64,000 bases of DNA, from contig JBMFWA010000007.1 in NCBI GenBank assembly GCA_049965715.1, positions 12,976 to 76,975 of the forward strand, written 5' to 3'. The notes below the pieces were generated by a model. The model was not told where the DNA came from. It did no database searches and was given only the letters and a program-made list of their open reading frames with translations. Below, piece after piece: positions 18,887-27,254 of this stretch (positions are counted from its first letter, which is position 1; the number at the start of each line of letters is the position of its first letter). The position numbers and the translations under genes were made by a program. The stretch is from JAKAFX01 sp049965715. GTDB lineage: Archaea > Thermoplasmatota > Thermoplasmata > Thermoplasmatales > Thermoplasmataceae.

Positions 18887-19990
18887 TCACAATGTATGGG
18901 CTGTCTTCAGATAGCTTATTCTCGACAGGTTTCTAGCTATGAGGTCCAGGTCTCTGTTCTCATGTTTAAGATTACCAAGCACCTCATTGTAGAATTCTAT
19001 GCACCTGTCATAATCAGTGTAGTTCACAGGTTTGGGTATGCCATCTTTTCCTCCAAGGGCGAACGAAAATTTCACCGGATCAACATATGACGGCGCATCA
19101 CCATACACGATCTCTGCAAGGTAAGAAATTGCCCTGAGAGTTGACTTACCCACGCCAGGGATGGAAACGAGCTGGGTAAAATTTTCAGGAGAATACTCAT
19201 AAACGCTCCTGAGTTTTTTCCAGCTTATCCTGACATTCAGATCCAGGACTCCTCTGTCCAGGTTGAAATTATCCAGGGTTCGCTGTCCACCGTAACCAAA
19301 CCTGTTTACCAGATTATCAGTTCTCTCGGAGGCTATTTCAACCATTGATCTGCGATTTTCCTCACTCCTGGCGGTGGAAAGATCCAGAACCCTTGGCTCG
19401 ATTTTCTCAGCTGATAAACCGTTCCTGGAATCATTCAAGAGGTCGGATGATCTGTCATATATCCAGTGATATCTTCTGGCCATCCTTTCTGTTCCGTTCA
19501 TCCCCTGCTGTACAATGGACCATCTTCCTTCATAATCAGACATGATAAATTGCATGTACAGGTCAAAACCATCCTGCAACAGGTTCTGGTCAACCCTGGC
19601 GATTGATTTAGCCTTCGCCTTTAGCGAAAGCGCATACTGATCACTCACATTTCCGGAGTTTACAAGTGTCCGTAACTCATCTGAAAGAGCAGACATCTTT
19701 ACCCCCTTGCCTCCAAGAACGACCACATCCCCGGGATTTTTTAAAAAATATTCCTTCAGGGCCCCCATTGTTGTTGTGGTCGTGCCGCTTGAGTTCCAGT
19801 CAAAACCTATCGCAAGAGAAAGGGAGTGGAACCAGAATGGATCGGATATTTTCTCTATTAGGGTGCGGGTTCCAAATTTCTCTATTATGAGACTGGAAAG
19901 AACTCCACCAAGGTTAACCATTCTCTTGAAAAGATATGGTGGAGGGTGGCCGAAATGGAGCGGAAGAATCGAGGAACCGGATTTTCCCAT
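18887..19990 (-). CDS. DUF763 family protein
   Basis: A 367-residue protein that I recognise as DUF763 by the N-terminal ILPLHFGHPPPYLFKRM, then GGVLSSLIIEKFGT, FWFHSLSLAIGFDWNSSGTTTT, and the C-terminal FSFALGGKDGIPKPV with YDRCIEFYNEVL. A helix-hairpin-helix-like LVSIPGVGKSTLRAISYLAE suggests nucleic-acid contact. The biochemical function of the family is not established to my knowledge. It lies between the S27ae gene (24 nt gap) and the long Lhr helicase, both on the same strand. Confidence 0.85.
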   Translation of the reverse strand: MGKSGSSILPLHFGHPPPYLFKRMVNLGGVLSSLIIEKFGTRTLIEKISDPFWFHSLSLAIGFDWNSSGTTTTTMGALKEYFLKNPGDVVVLGGKGVKMSALSDELRTLVNSGNVSDQYALSLKAKAKSIARVDQNLLQDGFDLYMQFIMSDYEGRWSIVQQGMNGTERMARRYHWIYDRSSDLLNDSRNGLSAEKIEPRVLDLSTARSEENRRSMVEIASERTDNLVNRFGYGGQRTLDNFNLDRGVLDLNVRISWKKLRSVYEYSPENFTQLVSIPGVGKSTLRAISYLAEIVYGDAPSYVDPVKFSFALGGKDGIPKPVNYTDYDRCIEFYNEVLGNLKHENRDLDLIARNLSRISYLKTAHTL

Positions 19991-20014
19991 TGGATGATAA
20001 AGTGTTTATTGTAA

Positions 20015-20197
20015 TTACTGTTTCTGTTTTTTCTCAGGCGATTTCTCTTTCTTCTTGAATTCAGTATATCCGCACTTTCCGCATGTGTAACGGTCCTCGT
20101 GTTCAGCAAGGAAAACACCGGGGCCGCATTTTGGGCAGAATCTCCTCTGTCTGATCAGCTTATCATTCTCAACCTTGTATATTTCTCTCTTCATCAT
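20015..20197 (-). CDS. rps27ae: Ribosomal protein S27ae
   Basis: A 60-residue zinc-binding small-subunit protein, with the S27ae pattern RRFCPKCGPGVFLAEHEDR and YTCGKCGY supplying four cysteines. The tail is lysine- and glutamate-rich. No ubiquitin-like domain is fused, as usual in archaea. Two ATGs are adjacent (20197 and 20194). It immediately follows rps24e. Confidence 0.93.
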   Translation of the reverse strand: MMKREIYKVENDKLIRQRRFCPKCGPGVFLAEHEDRYTCGKCGYTEFKKKEKSPEKKQKQ

Positions 20198-20199
20198 AT

Positions 20200-20499
20200 T
20201 TATTCAGCCTTCTTTTCCTTCAGACCGTTTCTCAACAGTTCATAGTCGGGCTCGAACAGCATTGCGCTTTCCTTGTCCTCATAGATCTTTGAGTAGCCTG
20301 TTGCTTCGTTTCTTCCGGTTTCCTGTTTAATTGAATCCACTATTACAAGCTCTTTCTTGGAGCCAGTGTTCTTGGCAATAAGATCCCTTACAGTATCTCT
20401 CTTGGGTGTTCCAGCTTTATCAAAAGTGATTGTGAATCTTATCTCCTTTCTCTTCAGGAGCTTGTTTTCTTTAGTCTCTTCTATCTTTATGTCTACCAT
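20200..20499 (-). CDS. rps24e: Ribosomal protein S24e
   Basis: A 99-residue S24e, seen in VDIKIEETKENKLLKRKEI, GTPKRDTVRDLIAKNTGSKKE and the ATGYSKIYEDKESAM signature. It overlaps the end of the dephospho-CoA kinase gene by 7 nt and is followed within 3 nt by rps27ae, the standard archaeal order. Confidence 0.94.
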   Translation of the reverse strand: MVDIKIEETKENKLLKRKEIRFTITFDKAGTPKRDTVRDLIAKNTGSKKELVIVDSIKQETGRNEATGYSKIYEDKESAMLFEPDYELLRNGLKEKKAE

Positions 20500-20999
20500 A
20501 TTACCCTCATCCTATTCATCAGATCAATTGTATATTCCTTGACTCTGTCATCGATCTCTATGCAAGCAATACCAATATCTGGCACGCCGTATGTCACGAG
20601 TGTATTTTGATCTGCATAAAAAATTATTGGTATTACACTGAGATCCTCCTCACCACTTACCTCAATTCTGGTTTTTTTTCCGCTGGACAAAGCTGACTTT
20701 ATTCCCTCCATCAGTTCATAGGTTATGTATCCGGGCGGATTGTCAATCATCAATGAACCAGGCTCATGCTTAAAAGTCCCGTTTGAAACTCGTTTAGTCT
20801 TAAGATCAACCACCTCAAGCAAGAGGTCGATTCCTTTTCTCTTCAGGACTTCTGCAGTTACATCTCCAACAGCCACAATTTTTTTCCTTGAAGAATAAGA
20901 AGCTATTTCATCCACAGTGCAAATCCTGTGTTTAACTGATGCAATCTCGTTTCTTATATTCAGGTCAATAAAAAGCTTACTGCCTGACTTTAATTGCAT
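20493..20999 (-). CDS. GTP-dependent dephospho-CoA kinase (DUF359)
   Basis: A 168-residue DUF359 protein, the archaeal dephospho-CoA kinase family that uses GTP and performs the last step of coenzyme A synthesis. Family motifs present are VGDVTAEVL, VDLKTKR, NPPGYIT, VSGEEDLSVIPII and TYGVPDIGI. The start overlaps the 3' end of spt4 by 23 nt. Its place between spt4 and rps24e is widespread in archaea and supports the call. Confidence 0.9.
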   Translation of the reverse strand: MQLKSGSKLFIDLNIRNEIASVKHRICTVDEIASYSSRKKIVAVGDVTAEVLKRKGIDLLLEVVDLKTKRVSNGTFKHEPGSLMIDNPPGYITYELMEGIKSALSSGKKTRIEVSGEEDLSVIPIIFYADQNTLVTYGVPDIGIACIEIDDRVKEYTIDLMNRMRVIW

Positions 21000-21171
21000 A
21001 TTTCCCCGGTTCAGTAATGCCGCTAGATTTTGCCAGCAGTGAATGTGCCGGTTCGTTCACCATTAAAAATCCAAACCACTCCTCAGTGGTTTTCTCCTCC
21101 GGATGATATATGCAGTTCTTGTCAACGGTTAATCTTTTGCATTTTTTGCAGGCTCTATAAATCTGTTTCAA
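20977..21171 (-). CDS. spt4: Transcription elongation factor Spt4 (TTG start)
   Basis: A 64-residue Spt4 (RpoE''), the zinc protein that pairs with Spt5 on RNA polymerase. The zinc ligands are C-K-K-C near the start and a second site reduced to a single cysteine followed by His (NCIYH), where a second CxxC is more usual. The start codon is TTG 21171 with GGTGA 8 nt upstream, which also overlaps the rpoE' stop region. The short C-terminal part GKYAIKVRQ is typical. Confidence 0.9.
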   Translation of the reverse strand: MKQIYRACKKCKRLTVDKNCIYHPEEKTTEEWFGFLMVNEPAHSLLAKSSGITEPGKYAIKVRQ

Positions 21172-21182
21172 TGGAAGTCACC

Positions 21183-21758
21183 CTACGCCTCGTTTTTCTT
21201 CTGGACCAGCCACTCTAACTTGCCCAGTCCCGTTTGCTTCATAGTCAGTCCAATTTTACTGTCTTCAAGAGATGAAGAGGAAAGGTTCATCGCAACAATT
21301 CTCACTCTCACCTTGTCATTGATCTTCAAGTCACGTTTTGTATCCTTACCTATGAATCTCTGGTTGTTAAGATCCAGATCTATTCTATCATCCATAATTT
21401 GACTGATGTGCAGCAACCCGTCAAATGGCCCGAATCTCACGAATGCACCAAATTTCTGCACAGATACGACAATTCCCTCCACTACTTCCTGTAAATTAGG
21501 TTCATAACCAAGGGCCTTGTAATGAATGGTTTGATAAACTCCACCGTCACCGTGAACAATGCTGCCTTCACCTACCATTCTAATCTCCGTGACGGAGACT
21601 ATGAAACATTTTTTGACACTCGACGAGTCATCCACAACATCCAGGAGTTTACCTTCTATTGACGACTTTGCAACATCCAACACTGAACTTTCATAATCAC
21701 CTGATAACTTGTCAGGCGGAACCCTTGCAATATAATCATCCTCTACTATAACGTACAT
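21183..21758 (-). CDS. rpoE1: RNA polymerase subunit E' (Rpb7 homologue)
   Basis: A 191-residue Rpo7. The N-terminal tip domain starts DDYIARVPPD and contains SIVHGDGGVYQTIHYKALGYEPNLQEVVEG; the C-terminal S1 RNA-binding domain shows VSVQKFGAFVRFGPFDGLLHISQIM. It forms the polymerase stalk with RpoF. It is the first gene of the rpoE'-spt4-dephospho-CoA kinase-rps24e-rps27ae operon. Confidence 0.95.
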   Translation of the reverse strand: MYVIVEDDYIARVPPDKLSGDYESSVLDVAKSSIEGKLLDVVDDSSSVKKCFIVSVTEIRMVGEGSIVHGDGGVYQTIHYKALGYEPNLQEVVEGIVVSVQKFGAFVRFGPFDGLLHISQIMDDRIDLDLNNQRFIGKDTKRDLKINDKVRVRIVAMNLSSSSLEDSKIGLTMKQTGLGKLEWLVQKKNEA

Positions 21759-22166
21759 TTTTACCGTTTATGCGTTTGTGCCTTATATTAATTTCTTAAG
21801 AATAAAGCGACTGACCGCTGTGTGTGAATAGTGGCCTTTTCAAAGGAATGAAATTGCTTTACCAATGACTGAAACCATGTTTTTTCATAAAGAGAGGTGA
21901 AGGAAACATGTCTTGTATATGGTATTTTGTATTATGACTTCTAAATATCTGTCCAGCATACTCGAGCATAAATTGGGATGGGCAGTTTTTGATTCACAGA
22001 AGCATTGGACATACGTACTATGGTAAATGGATTCTTCCATGGGATTGTGGAAGAGATTTCGTTTAAATAGGTTCAATAGGCAGGATGGGAACAGTGTGTT
22101 CCGTTATAAGACGACCTTTTTATATACAGAATAAATAATATACACTCTCGCTAAGGTGTACAAATC
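21759..22166. other. Intergenic stretch with no convincing gene
   Basis: Between the divergent rpoE' and membrane-protein genes. On the + strand a GAGAGGTGAAGG ribosome-site-like sequence precedes a 9-codon frame at 21908-21937, which overlaps (ATGA) a 30-codon frame at 21934-22026. Both are too short to support as genes and could be a decayed gene. A 6-bp stem with a 10-nt loop lies at 22033-22054. The right part carries the promoter of the next gene. Confidence 0.4.
22117..22127 (+). promoter_or_regulatory. TATA box of the 22167 gene
   Basis: TTTTTATATAC lies about 45 nt before ATG 22167. Between them is AAGGTG, 8 nt before the ATG, so this gene would have a short leader with a ribosome site, unlike the leaderless genes in the window. 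Confidence 0.55.
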
Positions 22167-22766
22167 ATGACGATAGATTCTGTTGACGAAGCTAACAGAC
22201 TGGGCAAGGAGTGGCTGGGAAAGGAATACAATGTTAATCCTGACGTGATAAAAGGCGTCTCATGCATAAAAGCAGGTAATATGTGGAACGTTGTTTTAAG
22301 TTTTTACTCTTTCACAGAACCGAAAAAGTACTTGATAGTCCTTTCTGAAGACGGGAAGGTACTGAGGACACAGGAAGTGAGTGCCTATCCCAAACACGAA
22401 TCAATGGGTTCCGCTCCTACACTGTTATTGGTGGCTCTGATATTCTCAATATTGACCATTGTGGGCTTTGGTTTCTACTTTATTACGATTTTATTCTTTG
22501 TCATATCTCCCATAGGACCCATCGGTTTCGGGGTACTGGGATTTATACCATTAGTTTTCCTGATCGTGGGAGTATGGGTACTGTCAAGAATAAGCGCCAT
22601 CAGATCTTACACTGAGAGAGGGGACGCGAAATCAGCCTATGAAAATGATACTGTTGCCCTGGGTATAGTTGCACTTATCTTCAATGGTATCATCCCAGGT
22701 ATACTCTTACTTCTTGCCAGAGAGGATCTTGCGACGGCAGCGGAAAGATCAGGAGAGAGAATCTAA
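22167..22766 (+). CDS. Membrane protein of unknown function, 199 aa
   Basis: I do not recognise the family. The first ~70 residues are soluble and look like a small alpha/beta domain (GKEWLGKEYNV, then MWNVVLSFYS and KKYLIVLSEDGKVLRTQEV), of the kind seen in PepSY- or GvpO-like domains, but I cannot claim either. Then come about three to four hydrophobic segments: residues ~82-112, ~118-140 and ~168-186. It starts at ATG 22167 with an AAGGTG ribosome site. Confidence 0.6.
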   Translation: MTIDSVDEANRLGKEWLGKEYNVNPDVIKGVSCIKAGNMWNVVLSFYSFTEPKKYLIVLSEDGKVLRTQEVSAYPKHESMGSAPTLLLVALIFSILTIVGFGFYFITILFFVISPIGPIGFGVLGFIPLVFLIVGVWVLSRISAIRSYTERGDAKSAYENDTVALGIVALIFNGIIPGILLLLAREDLATAAERSGERI

Positions 22767-22973
22767 GCGGCAATTTAATTCTATGGGAAAATGCCCGATA
22801 CTTGAATTGGATCAGATCAAAGTTAAAAGCAGTGGGAATATGCATCGGTTTAACACTGGCAACATTTAATCTGCCTGCATATTACGGCTTTTTTCTGACT
22901 TAGAAAGGAAAAAGCAAGATCGTTTATAATATAAAGCTATTTCAAACAATCCCAGTGGAACGGAGATTGATAA

Positions 22974-23459
22974 ATGGCAAGCAGGGAAACTAAAATAATG
23001 GACCTTGAGACCAAGCTGCAAAATGAAAAAATGATTTCAAACGATGGAAGCAACTGTCTTGCAGTAGCACAGATTGACTTCAAACTTGCAAGGTTATACA
23101 TGGCAAATGGTGACATTGAAAAATATCAGGCTGCAATCGATGATGCAAAGTCAGAACTTTCAGCTCCAGGCTGTCCACAGACTAGGCAGAGAGATTATTA
23201 CTTAAACGCCATTGGATCAGCTCCCGGGAACCAGCAGCAATCAACCCAGCCACTTGGCACGCAGCAGGCCCAGAGAATGCCAAGATGGTATGGCTTCATC
23301 GGTCTGATATTTCTCTTGATTGGTTACGCTATTCTTTTTGGTATGTCTCAATTTATATCGATTCCGGGTTATGAATTTGAGATTGGCATTTTTGTCATAT
23401 TCATAGCGAGCATGTTCGTAAGTAGCTATGTTAGATCGACTTTCAGGAAAAGGCAATAG
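22974..23459 (+). CDS. Membrane protein of unknown function, 161 aa
   Basis: The N-terminal half (to about residue 80) is helical and soluble, with an ARLYMANGDIEKYQAAIDDAK stretch resembling one TPR-like hairpin. A Gln/Pro/Gly-rich linker (residues ~78-100) leads to two hydrophobic segments near 103-124 and 131-150, with a basic tail (RSTFRKRQ). No family recognised. The ATG follows GGAG 9 nt upstream. It is convergent with the TRASH-domain regulator. Confidence 0.6.
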   Translation: MASRETKIMDLETKLQNEKMISNDGSNCLAVAQIDFKLARLYMANGDIEKYQAAIDDAKSELSAPGCPQTRQRDYYLNAIGSAPGNQQQSTQPLGTQQAQRMPRWYGFIGLIFLLIGYAILFGMSQFISIPGYEFEIGIFVIFIASMFVSSYVRSTFRKRQ

Positions 23460-23514
23460 GGAAAATAGCCCAAGCATGAATGTAGAATAAATTTTGAAAT
23501 GAATCTTTTTAGTT

Positions 23515-24030
23515 TCAGGTGCGTTTGAGCATTTTAAGCATGTCAGCCTGGCAATTCGGACAACATGTGATGTATTTGGAGTTTTTCCACTCAACAGGGA
23601 ACGGTGCACCCAGTATTTTATTATTACAGTAGTCGCAGTACAGATCGATAGACTTGAGTTTGTTATTCTCGACTGTTTTTCTGTGAGAAATGTAGATTGC
23701 ATTGTAGGGAAATTCATATTCGAGGACATCAGCTGTCATTACACAGAGAAACTGCCCATTTGATATATCAAACGATTCGATGATAAAATTCTCCGGAATT
23801 TTTGTTATGTCCGGTACTGTTGCTATGACCACTGTCATGTTCTGGGGATCTGCTATGTTAACGGTGAAATTCTTTATTATATTCCTTGAAAGTAGTGAGC
23901 GAATTGTCGAGGATACGGTGTTTCTGCTCAGTCCTGTGAGTTTTGCAATCTCCTCGTTGGTCTTTCTAGAATCCTCTATCAAAACCCTGATGATCTTGGA
24001 TTCGTTCTGGGTGAGATTATGGCGATTCAC
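23515..24030 (-). CDS. Lrp/AsnC-type winged-helix regulator with C-terminal TRASH metal domain
   Basis: A 171-residue regulator. Residues ~5-55 form an AsnC-type helix-turn-helix (QNESKIIRVLIEDSRKTNEEIAKL, then GLSRNTVSSTIRSLLSRNII). The C-terminal ~40 residues have the TRASH pattern, CDYC then about twenty residues and CCPNC, a zinc-ribbon-like metal-sensing domain known from archaeal metal regulators such as CopT/CopR. The start is GTG 24030. Two TACGTAATG direct repeats lie immediately upstream in the space shared with the divergent flavoprotein gene. No copper ATPase is nearby, so the sensed metal is open. Confidence 0.8.
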   Translation of the reverse strand: MNRHNLTQNESKIIRVLIEDSRKTNEEIAKLTGLSRNTVSSTIRSLLSRNIIKNFTVNIADPQNMTVVIATVPDITKIPENFIIESFDISNGQFLCVMTADVLEYEFPYNAIYISHRKTVENNKLKSIDLYCDYCNNKILGAPFPVEWKNSKYITCCPNCQADMLKMLKRT

Positions 24031-24032
24031 AA

Positions 24033-24071
24033 TACGTAATGCATACCGAGGATTAGTTTTTTTACGTAATG
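24033..24071. promoter_or_regulatory. Direct repeat TACGTAATG, likely regulator binding sites
   Basis: TACGTAATG occurs at 24033-24041 and again at 24063-24071, exactly 30 bp apart, in the 158-bp region between the TRASH regulator and the OYE gene. A GATTAG string accompanies each copy. The first copy begins 3 nt upstream of the regulator start codon, where binding would block initiation of a leaderless transcript; this is inference. Confidence 0.45.
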
Positions 24072-24188
24072 ATTAGGCCGCGCATGCCAGAACATGAATG
24101 CAGCAGAATAATATTTCGTAACAAATCAATCAGTATCAGAATAACAGTCTGAAAGTAAGTCTTTTAGATAGAAGCATATAACTGGAAT

Positions 24189-25847
24189 ATGCATTTTTCT
24201 CAGCCAGGAATGATCGGAGATCAGGAAATCAAAAACAGAATAGTCATGGCTCCCATGATATCGAATTTATGCGACACTTCAGGAAACAGCACGGAGCAGC
24301 ATATGGCATATCTTGAAGCGCGATCGGTGGGAGGTGCCGGGCTGATAATAACTGAATATACCTTCATAAATGACAGGAACTCAAGGGGATCGAGGAATCA
24401 GCTTGGTCTGTATTCTGATTTGCAGGTTCCTAAACTCTCAAGGCTCACACAAAGGATACACAGGAACCAGTCCAAGATTTTTATACAGCTGGTACACGCT
24501 GGAGGGAAAGCAATTGCCGGTTTTCACGGTGAAAGACCGGAGGCTCCGTCACCTGTCCCATACATGGGAGTTGTGCCGGATCAGATGAGTATAGACGAGA
24601 TTTCTTCAGTTCAGGAAGACTTCCTGAAGGCAGCACTTAGATCCAGAAGATCCGGGTTTGATGGAATAGAACTCCATGGGGCTCACGGTTACCTGATCCA
24701 CGAGTTTCTTTCACCATCGTTAAACAAAAGGGATGACAGATATGGTGGGTCTTTCGAGAATCGCAAGAGATTCGCCCAGGAAGTCGTGGATACCATGAAG
24801 AGTAATCTTGACATACCGGTCGGAATAAGATTAAGCGTCTACGAGGATGATCCAGAAGGATACGATACGGAATATGGACTCAAGATCGCAGAATCAATAA
24901 AAGGGCTTGACTTCGTTCATTTATCAGCGGGCCGTTTTTCTGTTCCTGGATCATCGGCATCATTTTATACAAAGGCTCCGCATATTGCACTCAAACTTCC
25001 CAGAAAACCCGATATTACATCCATTGTGGTTGGATCAATAACCGATCTTGAAACCATCGAGAGAACCCTCAAGAAGTCAGATTTTGTCTCCATAGGGAGA
25101 GGCATGCTTGCTGATCCCTATTTCGCAAATAAAATGATAAATTCTCCAGAACTTCTGAGGCCATGCATAAGGTGCAATCAGGCATGCAGGAATCTGTCGT
25201 GGGGTGAGGTGAGGTGTACTGTAAATCCAGACACCGGTTTAGAGACTATTGCATCCCGGAAGAGATATTCTGGTGATATTGTGCTGATAGGCGGTGGCAT
25301 CAAGGGTCTCGAGGCTGCACTGACGGCAGCCAGATCGGGACTGTCTGTAACGCTCTACGAAGACCATGATCAAATAGGCGGGCAGATCAACGAAATCGCT
25401 GATATCCAGAAGAGGAGCGAATTCCGTAAGTTGATAAATTATTATGACAGTGCTTTGAAAAAATTAGGAGTAAATGTGGAACCGGGAACTCTGTATAAGG
25501 GACAGGGCATATCTTGCACACCGGACATCAGATACCCACACCTTCCTCACAAAGATAAAATTCTCATAGATTCTGTGATTTACCAGCATCAGGACGAAGC
25601 CCTTGCACTTGCCGATTCCTGCAAAATCGTGATGACTGAAAGGAGTCTTTCATCCCTGGATAGAACAAGGTCGACAGAATACAGGAAAATAGCAGAGTCA
25701 AAGGGAATAACCTTTACCGATCGAACAGATATGGAATTTGATGTATCATTCCATGTGAAAAGCCAGTACGACATACTGTCAGCCATGATTTCAGGCAGAA
25801 ACAAAGTAAGGGACTTTATCGACAGGAACTCCAACGAATTTCTCTGA
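24189..25847 (+). CDS. Old Yellow Enzyme-family NADH:flavin oxidoreductase with NAD(P)-binding domain
   Basis: A 552-residue flavoprotein of the 2,4-dienoyl-CoA reductase/OYE group. The N-terminal barrel (to about 330) carries NRIVMAPMISN, IFIQLVHAGGKA, and GIELHGAHGYLIHEFLSP with NKRDDRYGGSFENR. A 4Fe-4S cluster is indicated by CIRCNQAC and a further Cys (RCTVNP). A Rossmann domain begins at VLIGGGIKGLEAAL and GGQINE. The C-terminal domain is shorter than in the ~650-residue bacterial enzymes, so the second nucleotide-binding domain may be reduced. Substrates of the family are enones or dienoyl-CoA. It stands divergent from the TRASH regulator. Confidence 0.85.
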   Translation: MHFSQPGMIGDQEIKNRIVMAPMISNLCDTSGNSTEQHMAYLEARSVGGAGLIITEYTFINDRNSRGSRNQLGLYSDLQVPKLSRLTQRIHRNQSKIFIQLVHAGGKAIAGFHGERPEAPSPVPYMGVVPDQMSIDEISSVQEDFLKAALRSRRSGFDGIELHGAHGYLIHEFLSPSLNKRDDRYGGSFENRKRFAQEVVDTMKSNLDIPVGIRLSVYEDDPEGYDTEYGLKIAESIKGLDFVHLSAGRFSVPGSSASFYTKAPHIALKLPRKPDITSIVVGSITDLETIERTLKKSDFVSIGRGMLADPYFANKMINSPELLRPCIRCNQACRNLSWGEVRCTVNPDTGLETIASRKRYSGDIVLIGGGIKGLEAALTAARSGLSVTLYEDHDQIGGQINEIADIQKRSEFRKLINYYDSALKKLGVNVEPGTLYKGQGISCTPDIRYPHLPHKDKILIDSVIYQHQDEALALADSCKIVMTERSLSSLDRTRSTEYRKIAESKGITFTDRTDMEFDVSFHVKSQYDILSAMISGRNKVRDFIDRNSNEFL

Positions 25848-26021
25848 CCGCACGTAATTTTCATTTATCTGCAGGAAAATTTGCGCTTTAACTTAACTAT
25901 CAGGGCACTTCAGCCGGGTAAATGTACATAAAATAGTCTAATTCAGGGGCTTCAGAGAAAATTTGTAACACTTTCGCAATTGTTTAAATAATTTATTTGT
26001 AATAGAGAAAATTAGGAAGTG

Positions 26022-26195
26022 ATGCAATTGAAGGACGAGGGATCGTTAATCAGCGTATCACACGTATCCCCTAGAGGATCATCCCTCAGGGTTACCCTGC
26101 CAAAGGAGATAGCCAGATCCTTAGGAATAGGTCCAAGGGATATAGTTGGTTTCTATTACCAGAATAAAAAAATAGTTATCAGGAAACTGAAGTAA
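26022..26195 (+). CDS. Small AbrB/SpoVT-like swapped-hairpin protein
   Basis: A 57-residue protein: SHVSPRGSSLRVTLPKEIAR, then SLGIGPRDIVGFYYQNKKIVIRKLK. This is the AbrB/MazE swapped-hairpin pattern (beta strands around R-V-T-L-P-K and a closing I-V-I-R-K). Such proteins bind DNA as dimers, as transition regulators or antitoxins. No toxin gene is adjacent, so a free-standing regulator is likely. ATG 26022 is used; TTG 26028 with GTGATG upstream is an alternative. A TTTAAATAATTTAT stretch about 35 nt upstream can serve as TATA box. It is convergent with tyrS, 12 nt between stops. Confidence 0.75.
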   Translation: MQLKDEGSLISVSHVSPRGSSLRVTLPKEIARSLGIGPRDIVGFYYQNKKIVIRKLK

Positions 26196-26207
26196 TGACA
26201 GATTGGA

Positions 26208-27254
26208 TCATTGTCCGAGAACAGATCTGATCTCTCCGGATAGCCTGGAAGGAAGATCTGCAACAGGTCTCATTATTTCGATCAGGTTCTTTGTAACTGC
26301 GCTTTTAAGATCCATGGGATGAATTTTGTTCTCGGAATATAATTTCAGCAATTCATCGGACGTTGTGATGCGAAGGTCCCCTCCTTTTTCAGGGGGCCTC
26401 TCTATGGTCAGGCCGGAATCCATCCTTGGAAATATTATGTATTTAACGATATCAATAACAGGGTTACCCTGAATCACTCCCTGCGGACAGAAGGAGCTGG
26501 CAATTTTTTTCCTGATAGTTTCGGGATCGTCGAACATGAATATTGCAGAACTTGAATCGCTCTTGGACATCTTGACCTCGGGTACGGGCATCTCAGCTTT
26601 TCCCGGGTCCATTCTGCCGGAGCCTTTAAGGCTTGAGATGAGGGGACCATGTATTGCCACAGCTTTTTTTGTGCCCATTTTGTCTGATAGGTCTCTTGAA
26701 AGCATGTGAGCATGCCGCTGATCCATGCCGCCCATTGCCAGATCATAGTTCAGGAAAGCGATGTCGGTGACCTGCATCAGTGGATATATGTATTTACTGA
26801 AATCCTTGTTGGCGTCATCTTCAGATCTGCCCATTATGGGGAGGGCGCGGACAATGCGTTTCAGATTGGCGTTTTTGGCTATTCTAAGTAAAGTCTGCCA
26901 GTATTCAGCCTTGTCTATCACATCGCTGGCCCACAGGAATTTTACTGATTCTGGAACACCCATGCGCTTCATGGTCTCTTCAAATATTATGCCGGCGTTC
27001 CTGATCCTTTCAATATTTGATCCCAGCTTATCATTTATATATGCATGCCAGTCTGCGAGTAAAACTGTCATATCGATGCCGGACTCGACGGCGTCTCTTA
27101 TCTTCAGTGGCCACATTATTCCCGTGGCTATATGAGGAAGACCCGAGGGTTCGAAACCAATATACCCCGTTGATTTTCGATCGAGTAGTTTCCTTGCCTC
27201 TTCCTCTGTCACTACCTCTATGGTATTTCTGGTGAGCAGCTGGTATCTGTCCAT
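26208..27254 (-). CDS. tyrS: Tyrosyl-tRNA synthetase
   Basis: A 348-residue archaeal-type TyrRS, class I. The ATP-binding HIGH motif is the variant HIAT in GFEPSGLPHIATG, and KMSKS is exact in PEVKMSKSDSSSAI (near residue 230). MGGMDQRHAHMLSR is the tyrosine-binding region. It is the last gene of the smc-scpA-nuclease operon; its ATG coincides with the end of the nuclease C-half stop (stop codon at 27255). Confidence 0.95.
   Translation of the reverse strand: MDRYQLLTRNTIEVVTEEEARKLLDRKSTGYIGFEPSGLPHIATGIMWPLKIRDAVESGIDMTVLLADWHAYINDKLGSNIERIRNAGIIFEETMKRMGVPESVKFLWASDVIDKAEYWQTLLRIAKNANLKRIVRALPIMGRSEDDANKDFSKYIYPLMQVTDIAFLNYDLAMGGMDQRHAHMLSRDLSDKMGTKKAVAIHGPLISSLKGSGRMDPGKAEMPVPEVKMSKSDSSSAIFMFDDPETIRKKIASSFCPQGVIQGNPVIDIVKYIIFPRMDSGLTIERPPEKGGDLRITTSDELLKLYSENKIHPMDLKSAVTKNLIEIMRPVADLPSRLSGEIRSVLGQ

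Noticed and set aside
21885..22076. Minus-strand 63-codon frame
   Set aside because: No ribosome site, no similarity to anything recognisable.
26022..26195. Toxin-antitoxin module around the AbrB-like protein
   Set aside because: The neighbours are a flavoprotein and tyrS; no toxin-like gene is next to it.
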